A stretch of 64,000 bases of DNA from Apodospora peruviana (lineage: Eukaryota > Ascomycota > Sordariomycetes > Sordariales > Lasiosphaeriaceae): the NCBI GenBank assembly GCA_033439685.1, contig JAUEDM010000005.1, forward strand, positions 4,278,001 through 4,342,000, given 5' to 3'. Under the pieces are notes generated by a model. That model saw only the letters and a program-made list of their open reading frames with translations. It was not told the origin of the DNA and made no database searches. Position numbers and translations under genes: made by a program. Below are positions 1 through 10,487 of this stretch, one piece after another. Position 1 is the stretch's first letter, and every line of letters starts with the position of its first letter.

Positions 1-868
1 GCAGTGTACGTGCTAACAATACTAGAGACCTGGATTACTCGGCGCCGCTCACGTCTCTCGGCAGCTCTCTGCGTCGTGCTGCTGACCCTCAACATCATCG
101 AAGCGGCCATGACAGGACTTTGGGGAAATTCTATCCTCGGCCCGAACCCGCTCGACATCTTCGCCTCCCGGTTCTGTGTAGAAGACGAAACAAGGACTCT
201 TGCGTGGGAGCTCGGATCTGTCTTTTATTTCAGCGGCATCGTCTATTTCGTCGTCCTCGTCAGCTGGTGTCTATCATGGGTGACAGAGAGGTATCTCACC
301 TCCTGGATTGCCGAGATGGTCCTATTTCGCCCAGCAGGCACAGCAAGAAGACAGGCTATGGACCGCAATTCGGATCATCTACCGCGGGGATCCCGTTTAG
401 CACTTGGCATTGCGCGCCTGAGACGCCGACCTGCTGCCAAGGCTGCTGTCTTGTTCGTGACCTTTGGTGAGATGTACGCTGCCTTGGTAACGACCATGAC
501 TCTGCGATACCGCCTTCATTTCTCCGACGAGGCTTCGAGGTGGACCTTTGGACAGGTGCTCGCGGTAGGGACATGGATTCCGGTCATGATTGAATGGAGT
601 TACATCTTTCTATGTGAGATATTAACACCGTCTAATTTGTACTCCTTTGCTTGCTGACACTGTCGCAGATGGTATGAAAGAGGGCCTCGAGGGTCGAATG
701 CCTGATGAATATGGTGCTCTGTATGTGAGTGATGCCGAGAACGGGCCACTGGAGCTCGAAGAGAGCGGGCGGGACGACAATCTGTCAAGCGGTGGCGCAG
801 CTTCTCAACTTTCCTTTGGTGTTACCCCCGTCGATCTTGCCTTGTCGAATGAGAAAGAACAACAGTAA
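1..868 (+). CDS. Polytopic membrane protein, 3' part only
   Basis: The reading frame is open from the left edge of the window, so the true start lies outside it. Exon 1 ends at 613, an intron covers 614-668 (GTGAGA..CGCAG), and the last exon runs 669-868 to a TAA. The visible part has about four hydrophobic helices (near residues 18-40, 70-92, 145-168 and 178-200), followed by an acidic, Ser/Gly-rich cytoplasmic tail of about 65 residues. This is the pattern of fungal hypothetical multi-pass plasma-membrane proteins. I do not recognise a catalytic motif and assign no function. The coding call rests on the long frame, the clean intron and the membrane pattern. Confidence 0.6.
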
Positions 869-2094
869 CAATGACAGCCCCAGTCCACAGTCTAGGTTGG
901 TCTGGGGTCAATGTCAAGACCGGATGGCAGCACAGGCTGTTGGGTTCGTACCGCTACGTGTTTCGTAACCAGCAATAAACCAGAAGCAAGAGAGGTGCAC
1001 TCAGTCCTCTCGGACTCCCATGTCAATGTCATTGACCCATGGGAAAATAGCAGGGATCGCCAAAGCAAGTCGTCGGTGAGTTCAAGCTTTCAAGGACCTC
1101 CCAGCCAAGTCGATGTGCTGTGCCGCGTTTACACACCGTCGACCAACAGGGAAGTATTGGTGATCATTTCCGGCTCAAGCCGAGATGGGTTCAGCCCGCA
1201 TGAACAGATGCTGACAGGTTACATGGGTGAAGATCCCACGTGGACTACACGTGTCCGAGGGTTCTCGAAGAAAAAGCTTACTTTTCTGGGGTTCGAAACT
1301 CCCATACATGGAATCTTCCGTGGCTTAGATGAGTTCGTTTCAAGGGCTTGGACCTTGGTAAGCCTCTCTCACAAGCTTGTAAGATTCTTATTCATGTCCC
1401 CAGAACTACCGTCTGAACCAGCCATACAGGTTGTGTCCGGTAACACCACCCAACAGGCCTGAATCAGTCAAACATCCTTACCTAGGCAATAGTGCCTTTT
1501 CTTCCATGGCCAATATATGCAAGGGCAGGGTGGCCCGCCTGAGGGGCAAGCCATTACAACATGCCACTGTGGTAATGGCAACGACGGAGTCGCCAGCTCG
1601 CAAATGCAAGAAGCTCAATTTGGCAGCTGCTAAAAGACCGACGACTCGCAGAGGCAAAAGATATGCAATTCAAGATTCAAGATATCTCATTGGAAGACTC
1701 CATATTTATCCAGACGAGTTCCGCGCAGTTGGAGCGGTCCGGGAACCAACAAGCCGTTCCCCGACAACTTCTCCAAGAAACTCCAACCACCCCGACGGGA
1801 CGGATTGGATTTCCATGCTAGGGGATGCTCCCGGCATCCGAGCACATGTTTGGTTGTCGCGGAGTAAATATTGCTACATTGCCTATGCGGTGAAGAGGCA
1901 CGGTACATTCCCGTAGCCCCTTCTTTCATCAGCCAAATACGCTCCCCAATACGCGTACAATGACATGGTTATAGAGCTGGTATATAACCCAAGTTGTGTT
2001 CCCATCTGCCAAGTAACTGGAATGGGTGGGTAGTGGTCTGCTTCTTTGGTCCTTCTCCCGGGAAGCACACCGCCGCACGCACACATACTTCGAA
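869..2094. other. Intergenic region
   Basis: No supported gene. Two overlapping open frames (about 911-1462 and 1431-1916, plus strand) have no recognisable motif, no signal peptide and no splice logic, so I treat them as chance. The 3' part is the promoter of the oxidase gene, with a TATA box at 1981-1987. Confidence 0.5.
1981..1987 (+). promoter_or_regulatory. TATA box of the FAD oxidase gene
   Basis: TATATAA lies 108 bp before the ATG at 2095, a usual distance for a fungal TATA promoter. Confidence 0.5.
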
Positions 2095-4093
2095 ATGGGC
2101 GCACAACAGCTTCTCCGTGCCGCTGCGCTGTGCATAGCTTCACTTGCCGGCATCGCCAATGGAGCTCTCGACTTCGAATCAGTGCAGCTCCAAGACAAAG
2201 ATGTAAGCGCCTTTTCCGCCGAGGAGTTCGCCAAAGGAGACCCTCCTCCTCAATCTTCAGACAAGCTTCCACTCTGCAAAGCCTGGCCCGGCAACGCGGA
2301 TTGGCCCTCAGCTGTGGAATGGCGCCGGTTCAACGCATCACTCGACGGCGCGCTGCTTCAACCCGATCCGCCGGGGGAAGTGTGCTACCAAGGTCCAGAC
2401 TACAATGCCGCCAAATGCGCATATCTCGTCAACAACGCGTCGAGCAACCACTACTACATCGATGACCCGATAAACGTTCTCACCCAGTGGCCGGAGGGGA
2501 ACACCTGCCTGCCGGGCCTGAACGTCGTCGGCAACTGCACAAGGGGCGGATTCCCGTACTACGTCGTCAATGCCACGACGGTAAAGCATGTGCAAGCGAC
2601 GATCAACTTTGCGCGCAACAACAATATCCGGCTGATCATCAAGTAAGCATATCCCACTCAAAGCCCCCAAAACCGCCCAAACCTAACCTCCATAAAGAAA
2701 CACAGGCCACGACTTTGGCGGTCGCTCCGTCGGCGCAGGCTCCATCTCCATCTGGACGCACCACCTCAACGCCTTCAAGTTCCTGCCCTCCTACAAGAGA
2801 GGCAACTACTACGGCCCAGCAGCCCACTTCGGGTCCGGACTAGAACAGTACGAGCTCTTCAACCAAATGTTCCTGAACAACGTGACCATGGTCGGCGCCG
2901 GATTTCGAACCATCGGCGCCAACGGCGGCTGGTTTGCTTCCGGGGGGCACGGCAACTTGGCATCTCTGTACGGTCTGGGCGCGGACCAGGCGCTCGAGAT
3001 CCACGCCGTCACGGCCGACGGGCGCTACGTCGTCGCCAACGAGGACCAGAACTCTGACCTGTTTTTCGCCTTCCGCGGCGGTGGGCCCAGCACGTACGGC
3101 GTCGTTACCTCTGTCATCGTGAAGGCTTATCCGCCTATTACAACAGTCCAGTCGTACCTGAGCATCGCGTGTAACCCGCCGCCGGACACGAATGCCCGCG
3201 CAACTCTTGCTCCCCTCTCCAATGTTACCAACTACGTCAACGACACTTCTCGGTTCTGGGACGCGCTGCAGATATACTTCAAGTACAAGCAGACCATTGT
3301 TGACGCGCACGGCGTAGACTGGGATTACCTCTACCCGCTTGGCAACAACAGGACATCCTACTCCTTCCGAGTGCGAACTACCTTCCCCAACGTGACCACC
3401 ACACAGGCCATCGCCCTTTTACAACCACTATACACCCAGTTTGCTGCTCATGGGTTCAATTTCACTCTCAATACGGAAGAGATGGTTCCGCAGCCCTACG
3501 CGGGTACCTCTGTAACAAATCCAGCGACCCTGAGCTCTCTCGGTCTAACACAGACGCGCTATCGCAGTCGTTTGCTCCCGCGCAAAAACTGGGCTTCTGA
3601 TACCGTCTTCAACCAGACCTTCGCAGCGATCCGCAACTCCGTGGAAAATGGGCAGTACACATTGCATGGATTGGGTTATGGACCGAGTAACGAAGTGGCT
3701 GGATACCCTGGCCGTACGGGAGCAGTGAACCCGGCTTGGAGAGAAGCGGTGCTCCACATCGCGTTAGTGACTTCGCAACCTATCGGCTTAACTGCTGCGC
3801 AAGCGAGAGACGAGGAGAGTCGCATTCAGGGGTATTTTCAGGCCTGGAAGGACGTGAGTCCTGGTGCTGGGGCATACATGAATGAGGGAGATCCGGGGGA
3901 GGCGAACTGGCAACAGAGTTTCTATGGGAGTCATTATCCTAAGCTGGCGGCAATTAAGAAGAAACGGGACCCGTGGGGCGTGTTTTGGGCTACCACTACG
4001 CCTGGGAGTGAGGCTTGGGAGGTGAAGAGTGTGGATGGGTACCCTCATAGTCAGAATGGACGGTTGTGTAGGACTGGGGTGAAGAGGATTTAG
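2095..4093 (+). CDS. Secreted berberine-bridge-type FAD oxidase
   Basis: Two exons, 2095-2642 and 2698-4093, joined over a 55-bp intron, give 647 residues. The start at 2095 is preferred over the upstream in-frame codon because it begins a clear signal peptide (basic start, then a hydrophobic run ending near ANG, about residue 23). The FAD-binding (PCMH) domain follows. The flavin-linking motif GHDFGGRS straddles the splice site, and a second FAD contact reads SGGHG near residue 260. The C-terminal BBE domain ends with the family pattern YPKLAAIKKKRDP..FWATTTPGSE. Members oxidise small alcohols, sugars or secondary metabolites with O2 in the secretory path or outside the cell. The position that carries the second, cysteinyl flavin bond in bicovalent members is not Cys here, so a single His-linked flavin is inferred. 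Several N-glycosylation sites fit secretion. The substrate cannot be told. Confidence 0.85.
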
Positions 4094-4244
4094 TTAATTA
4101 GTTAGCTGTTTGGATCTTTAGAGATATACGAATATTTGGATTCTGTCCGAGCTAACTTTGAAGCGAGTGTGATTGTCCTCCCCCTCCCCCCACCCTTTAG
4201 ATCCCCCATTTGCCACATCTTTCTACCTCAGGTACTATCCAGAA

Positions 4245-4917
4245 TCAAGGCAAGCAGATAGAAGTATCAGCCCTCGCCTTGCCAAGAATCTCAGGCGTCC
4301 CATCCCACTGGAAATAACCAGCCGTATACGCCGGGCAAGCAGCATCCATCTGCCGTAGGCCATAGTTGACGTCCTCGAGGTTGGCGTTCCCCCAGCTGTT
4401 GGGCTTGTTGACGCAGTAGTACACCCGCACGGCGGCCGACACGCATGACGTAAACAGTCCCGAGCCGGAAGGAGTGCGCAGGTCGATGCCGCCTGGCGCT
4501 GCGCCGGCGTTACGGAGGCACTGCGCTGCTTCGTCGGTCCCGTACCTGTCGAGCTGCGTGCCCCAGCAGGATGTAAAGCGCTTTGAGAGGGACTCAGAGC
4601 GACGGTTTAGGCGGGTGTCTTGCGGCGGGTGGAAGATGATCGTGCGCTTGGAGAGGTGGGAGGTGGCTACCATTGTGCCGTTGGGGACTAATAGTGGTCA
4701 ATATGTTAGCAGGGTGAGGAGGGCTGGGGGGAAGGGACGGGGGTTTAGAGGGGGTGGTTGACGCACGGGTGTAGCCTGACCAGAGGCCATCTGGGATTTC
4801 GGTGACTGTCTCGAAGGTGCCGATGGAGGGTTCGGCCACTGGGCTGGGGAGAGCGGTAACGGTCGGGATGGCGGAGAAGAAAGCCACAAGGGCTGAGATG
4901 AAGATCTGGGAATGCAT
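4245..4917 (-). CDS. Small cysteine-rich secreted protein
   Basis: Exon 1 is 4917-4767 and exon 2 is 4687-4245, split by a 79-bp intron (GTGCGT..TTAG), giving 197 residues. A signal peptide of about 22 residues ends after TVTA. The mature part holds six cysteines, all in the last 110 residues, which suggests three disulfides and an extracellular protein. Size and cysteine pattern match the effector-like or cell-wall class of fungal secreted proteins, but I do not recognise the family. It is convergent with the FAD oxidase, 151 bp apart. A TATA box lies 122 bp upstream. Confidence 0.75.
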
Positions 4918-5038
4918 CTTGCTTGGTGGTTTGAGGATATGAGCACTGGATCAGATGAGCGGTATGCTTTAGGGAGTTGCGGTCTTGTCTGTCTGATGAT
5001 TAGAAGATGAGAACCAGTCGATGTGGCAGGATCCTGTC

Positions 5039-5045
5039 TTTTATA
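5039..5045 (-). promoter_or_regulatory. TATA box of the cysteine-rich protein gene
   Basis: TATAAAG on the minus strand, 122 bp before the ATG at 4917. Confidence 0.4.
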
Positions 5046-7715
5046 GGTTGAAAGATGTTTGACCTTTGGGCCCGGGACTTGTGAGAACTGAAGTCAAAGT
5101 CTAGGATGAGAGGCGCAGTACGGGAGAAGCTATACATGACCTCCATCGTGAAAGGTCGTATGGTCTGAGAGCCAACGTTGTCAGCCTACCGACATGCAGC
5201 GTGGTTAAGGTAGATGAGAAGGATTCATCAAACGCACCCAGCGACCATTATCCTGATGCAAGATGCCCCAGTCTATTGGCCCATCCCATATTTCGATTCG
5301 GTTCAAAGGCCGAGCATTGAACCATTGCTACGATGCTTGGTACTTTTAGATTCCAAACCCCTTACTGCCGTCTGTGGCTAGGCACGTCTGAAATGCTGCG
5401 ACCTGAGAGAAGCGAGCAGCGGTTCAATCCAAGTAAACAAATCACTTACAGCCAAGGCTTTCTTCTACTGATCCAACTGCTCGCCAAGTATATGTTATGT
5501 GTAATTGGGGTAGGATGCGGGCTAGGCACCAGACATGCAATTACATTTTGCCTGGTTGATTCCATCCACCTGCATCGGGTAATTAATATATAGAGCTCGA
5601 CGAGGGGAGACTTCAGTCGCTTATGGTCTACCTCCCCACAACGGCAGCAGCTGCGCCTTGTGCTTAATAACGACAAGTCCCGTAAATGCATTCAAATTGA
5701 AGAACAAAATATGGATTCTTCTGCGGGAATATATCATCGGTACGGGTTGGCTTTGGCACGGCCCCCAACCAAGACATCAGGTATTCCGTACACACGTCCA
5801 AAGCCACGGACGCCCTCCTCAATCCCCCTCGTGGTATGTCGTTCAGTGGTAATGCAGTGCGTACACAACAAGACCATTTTTATACGATAGTACCTTACCT
5901 TGCTCCGTTCAGCTTTGCATCGGTGAAGCGTTGAAGTCCTACGCTGGCAGAGTTCCTTGCAGGTGTGGTAAGCAAAGATTTGTAAGATTCATCAAGAAAT
6001 TTTCAGGCATAACAATCTGTTATCTTTTTGTAACCATCGACGAATGAGAAGGTTCCCGAGTCATTACTTCCATGGAATTCATGAAACCTGACTCCACTGC
6101 GTTCAAGAGACTCAAGTCATAATTCTTTTACAGTCAAAGCTCTCTGGTACTTATTCTTCAGGGTCGGCAATCAGTCTTATAACATTTCATGATCCAAAAC
6201 CCTTGCATCTAGGAGATTATGACACACCGGGAATATGTGGTCCCAAAAAAGTCGTACAACCTCAGGTTCCAATATTCTCCCATTACGTCGGGACTCCTCA
6301 AATTTTCCGACAATCCATGCCCAGAGCTTTCAGCTTTCCTTCTGGCCCCCGTCTCACGTATTACGGATGGTACCTAGTACGAAGAATTACCGTAGTGCGT
6401 ACTCGCTTATTGGGCAGATCATCTCGCTTTGCCTCTCAGACACCCAAACCGAGCTTCCACCCCCGTATCTGCCCTGAAAGAGGCAGGAATGGGATCTTCA
6501 TAGCATCTAAGCAGTAAACATTAATTCAACCCTAATCCTTCAGAACATGGAGCACGATCTGATGTGACATCTCAGACCCTTTGGGAAGAATTTCTCTCCG
6601 CATCGTCTCACGGATCCCGTCACCTGCGTAACCTGAGAGCATGCAGGTTGGGGTCCGCCACATAAGCTTGTGTCCCCGGACTCGGCAACTTGTTCCCGTA
6701 TTCTGCCTACCTGCAGTTCCCATGGCGGATAAGCTGGTTGTTGATTTGATCCTCGGCGCAACTTGCAAGGAGGACAGAACCCTAACAACATCCGCTGTCA
6801 AGCCAACCCAGCATCGGGCGTCGACATCTCAGACATACGTCGTCTTCTTTTCCCGCACATGACGACAGCAACGTATTTCTAGGTCTCCAGCAGTCTTTCC
6901 GGATATGGTTCAAGACGAGAGGCGAAGGAGGCGGGAAAGATGGTTGGGACTCTGCTGCGGCCGCCATCACAACCATGCTAGATGACTTTTCGTAGGCATG
7001 CAAGATAGACATACATATATTGGGTTACTCTGGTAACAGTCAGCACCAATCCTCCAAAACTTACCATTATTTGAAAGAAAATAGCTAGGGAACAACCTAT
7101 CTCCAGTAGCTGCACAATCCCAGAACAGCCCCTGATGGACGTCACCATTCCTCGGAGTAAAGGCTCCCCAGCCACCCCCAGTTAAAGCATGCTATAATGC
7201 CCGCTGCAGTCCGACCTAATACGCGTCAATAGATACTCGCCCGGTCTCACAAAGTCGAGATACGAGACGATGTGCCGACGGTGGCTCTCAACCACGACAA
7301 ACCCGCAACCCAACAAGCCGGAAGAGGCGGAGACAGAGACAAACCCGATCGACCTACCCCGGGTTCGCTACCAGGATTTCATGAACGTAAGGCTGATGCA
7401 AGGGCTGCTTGTCTCTGATATGACCCAGGGACGGATCGGGAATTTCTCATGTCTCACAAGAATTCGGGCTAGACCATTCCGATGCCCATCCCTGAATCCA
7501 AACCGCCGGCCTACCGCTGCAGCTACTTGCTTCTTTACTCGCCGCCCGACCACAGCGTCTTCTTCGTGTGGGGAATTCCGGATAACTACCTACCTGGCGT
7601 GATCGTAATGCGAAGATTATGGCTGCAGAAGTAGTAGCAAGGCCTAAACCGACAGGAGCAGATATGAAAACACAGCCTTGGAATGTGGACTACCGACGTG
7701 CATGCCTTGCCGAGA

Positions 7716-7723
7716 TATATAAA
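7716..7723 (+). promoter_or_regulatory. TATA box of the NTF2-like gene
   Basis: TATATAAA, 129 bp before the chosen ATG at 7852. It supports that start rather than the upstream in-frame codon at 7732, which would leave almost no leader. Confidence 0.5.
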
Positions 7724-7851
7724 CGTCTGGGATGCCACCAATCTTTCTCGCTCATCATCCTTCCACAGCATCAATAAACAAACTCCAACTACCCATCGAC
7801 GTCGTACAATACACCACACGACCTTCCATTAGGAAAACAACGACCGCCAGG

Positions 7852-8467
7852 ATGCGCTTTATCACCACTCTACTCTCCCTCGCAGCAGCGAGCATCTCCA
7901 CCGCTGCTGTAGTGGACAAACACCACGCCGCCTCCGCCAACACCCTATCCTCGCACGCTCGCGGCTATGGACCGCAGTGCCTCTTCCCGGCGGACGCCGA
8001 CAAGCTGACCGACGCCTACGTGCGGATGATCACGAAATGGGACGACGCCGACGCCAAGTACCTGTCCGACGACAAGTTCAAGGACACCTCGGACAGCATC
8101 AACATCCTGGCCGGCATCCCTCTCGGAAGCGTCACTTTCCCCTCCAAACAGGCGTTCCTCGACCATATGCACACTGCTGTGCGTACAAGCCCCTACCAAA
8201 ACATAAGTCAAGGACAAGCTGACATGTGTAATACAGCCCGATAACCTCCCGATCCAGGCGACGTTCAAGACCTTCAGCTGCGAGTACATCTCGCTCATCT
8301 GGACGGTCACATTTGGGGCCGGCAAGCCCGTCCGCGGGATCACGATTCTCGGCGCGAGCAAGTCTTCGTCTGGCAACTGGCAGATTAAGAGTATTGATAT
8401 GGAGATGAATACTATGGCTTATCTCTATGATATTGGTGGCTCGTACAAGATGCCGGGGCAGCCGTAA
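7852..8467 (+). CDS. Secreted NTF2-like (SnoaL-fold) protein
   Basis: Exons 7852-8178 and 8237-8467, separated by a 58-bp intron, encode 185 residues. A signal peptide covers about residues 1-20. The mature part looks like the fungal secreted NTF2-like group, a cone-shaped fold also used by scytalone dehydratase and SnoaL: an N-terminal helix with CLFPADADKLTDAYVRMI, a central FPSKQAFLDHM helix, and C-terminal strands such as NWQIKSIDMEMN. Two cysteines, one at the start of the domain and one in the second exon, may pair. Such proteins are common in fungal secretomes and mostly have no known substrate. I infer extracellular location only. Confidence 0.75.
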
Positions 8468-9161
8468 TTCACGAACCGCTGAGAGGTAATGGAAAGGAGT
8501 AGGTCCTACGGCTGGATAATTTGGCGACGGGAGGCGGGTTGGACAATAAGGGGACAGCAAGTAAAAAATTGAATGACAGGCGGCCGTTGGCGGTCTTATA
8601 CATAACGTGATCATTAACTTCATTGAGATGGGAGGTAGTTTACTATTAGAGAACTTTTAATGCATCTTAAAGTACGATCATAAGATTGTTTGTGCTCTTA
8701 TTGCGTAATGGCGTTGTTGTTTTCTATGTTGGTTTCTCACCCGTTTCAAGCAGTTGTACGAGTTAGTCGTCCCTATAATGTAAGACGCCCTCCCCGTGAC
8801 CAAAGGAACATACTGGGTACAGCCCCTCTAGTGCAGCCACTTGACGACGAACCTCCCAGAGCTGAGTGGCTGGCACAAATAATAATATTTCGTGCAGCAC
8901 TGCAATTTTAGTCCCGACGAAGGCCATGATGTCGGTTAACAATAGCTCAACAATACTGCGCACCACTTGCAAGCAACATGAACTCGAAGACCCCCCCCCC
9001 CCCCCCCCCAAAGAAATGTCCGCCAACCAACCGGTATATTGTCCTCTCAAATTGTCCACCTGACTTATTCCACCCCAAAACAGCTATTTCTCACCCCTTC
9101 CCTCTCAACATCGCTCCACAACCGTCCCTCTTTCCTCCCCATCTTCATCGCATCGCCGGAC
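8468..9161. other. Intergenic region with a poly-C tract
   Basis: It lies between the 3' ends of the convergent NTF2-like and TMEM86-like genes. No gene is seen. A run of 19 C bases is at 8991-9009. Confidence 0.6.
8991..9009. repeat. Mononucleotide C tract (19 bp)
   Basis: Nineteen consecutive C bases in an intergenic region. The exact length may be unreliable in the assembly. Confidence 0.9.
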
Positions 9162-9887
9162 TCAAGCCAAAACCCCCAAAGCAATCATCCCCTGCCCACC
9201 ATAATAAAGCACCCAAACAGCAAACGGCATCCAAACATTATGCCTCCCTCCCTCGGGGCCGACCAAAAACTTATGCACCGCCAAAATCCCATCACTCGCA
9301 GTAAACATCAACGCGCCAACCACAACCCATATATCCCCCACTGTACTCAACGCCGCCAAATCCATGCACACGATCACGCTTGTATAAACCACTATCGGTG
9401 CCCTCAAATCACCTTTCACCTTCGGTAATAACTTCCACAGCATCACCGGCGCAAATAATCCCACGAGCATCACAGCTGTGTACATCCTCCATCGTCCATC
9501 CTCACTCATCAGAAGGGAGTCACCTCCTCCCATAAATTTTGTAACACTGCCTCCTCCAGTAGAGATAAAAAGCTTAATGTAAAGCAGATGCGCTAGCAGA
9601 AAAGAGACTAATCCGCAGAGGAAATAACTCTCGCTGTCGTGGTCGTATGCCAGAAACGCGTCGCCTAGGGATCCCAAAGCTAGGGCGTATGTCAATAGCG
9701 AGGGTCCGTTCTTAGATAGACTGAGAACAGAAAGGAGTGCGGTAGATGAAGCCTTCGTTATCATTCGACTGACGGAAGCTGATGCACGTGCGGTGGTGAG
9801 GTAGATGAGTGAGGTTGCTAGACTGAAGGCGAGGATCCCCTGGTCCAAGGTGAGTTGCGTGCGAAATGCGCCTTTATCGTCGGCCAT
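9162..9887 (-). CDS. TMEM86/YhhN-family membrane protein
   Basis: A single exon of 241 residues starting at the ATG at 9887. It has seven to eight hydrophobic helices and the family signatures: GDAFLAYD after helix 3, an acidic SD in MFTASDGILA, and a final YYGGQ. Animal TMEM86 members are lysoplasmalogenases that cleave the vinyl ether of lysoplasmalogens in internal membranes. Fungi are generally thought to lack plasmalogens, so the fungal substrate is unclear and a related lysolipid hydrolase role is only inferred. The length is normal for the family. The family call is secure, the reaction is not. Confidence 0.85.
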   Translation of the reverse strand: MADDKGAFRTQLTLDQGILAFSLATSLIYLTTARASASVSRMITKASSTALLSVLSLSKNGPSLLTYALALGSLGDAFLAYDHDSESYFLCGLVSFLLAHLLYIKLFISTGGGSVTKFMGGGDSLLMSEDGRWRMYTAVMLVGLFAPVMLWKLLPKVKGDLRAPIVVYTSVIVCMDLAALSTVGDIWVVVGALMFTASDGILAVHKFLVGPEGGRHNVWMPFAVWVLYYGGQGMIALGVLA

Positions 9888-10487
9888 TTTGGGTTATCTG
9901 ATAAATTAGTGTCGGGATAGTGACTGAAGATGTTCAACCAAAAGATCAAGGTGAAAAGGAAGAGTTGGGTTGTGAAGTTGAGATGTAGTTTGGACAAGCG
10001 TAGACAAACAGAACAGTTACAAGGGGGAAAGGGCTTGGCTTCTCCACGTGATCGACGTGATGCCGAGGTAGGATTTGCACCAAGATGAGGAGTCGAGACG
10101 TCGAAAGAGAAAAGGAAAAGAATTTGCACAGGCAAACCACCGACATCAAGAACAGATCTTAAAGGGAGATGTGTAATGGGTAACCCGTAGATAGTAACCG
10201 TCTCTTCTCCTGGCCATAACCAATTTCGGCCCAATACTCTGACCCTAACTAGACCCCGTCACTCGGCCCAATGCTCTGACCCTAATATTCCAACACTCAC
10301 CACCGCCTTGCACCCCATAGACCTAGGGCTGACAAAAGATAAAATGGTATCATACACGATAATGCAACATGCGAGCCCCCGTCTTCCGTCTGCCCGCCTC
10401 TCACCGTCGGCCTCTCGTCCCAAAGTATAAAGAGATGAAAAACAAAGCAAACCAATGATACCCTCCCCGTCTTAAACCCAGACTGAT
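9888..10487. other. Intergenic region with an imperfect direct repeat
   Basis: It serves as the promoter of the TMEM86-like gene and the 3' flank of the Prp24-like gene, and contains two 23-bp direct repeats (10226-10248 and 10263-10285). No gene is seen. Confidence 0.6.
10226..10285. repeat. Two 23-bp direct repeats
   Basis: Copies at 10226-10248 and 10263-10285 differ at one base and each ends in CCCTAA. They are 14 bp apart. The CCCTAA ending recalls the telomere unit, but two copies do not make a telomeric tract. Confidence 0.8.

Larger units (their letters stand above)
4918..7851. other. Long gene-free interval
   Basis: About 2.9 kb with only short, motif-free open frames on both strands. 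The left end is the promoter of the cysteine-rich protein, and the right end is the promoter and 5' leader of the NTF2-like protein. I see no transposon ends, no RNA gene and no tandem repeat. Confidence 0.5.

Noticed and set aside
1286..1306. T-arm-like GGGGTTCGAAACTCC suggesting a tRNA
   Set aside because: No A box, anticodon arm or acceptor stem lies at the right distance on either strand.
911..1916. Two overlapping plus-strand open frames of 183 and 161 codons
   Set aside because: No family motif, no signal peptide or membrane pattern, and no intron that joins them sensibly.
10226..10285. CCCTAA-ending repeats as telomeric sequence
   Set aside because: Only two copies, separated by other sequence, inside a normal intergenic region.
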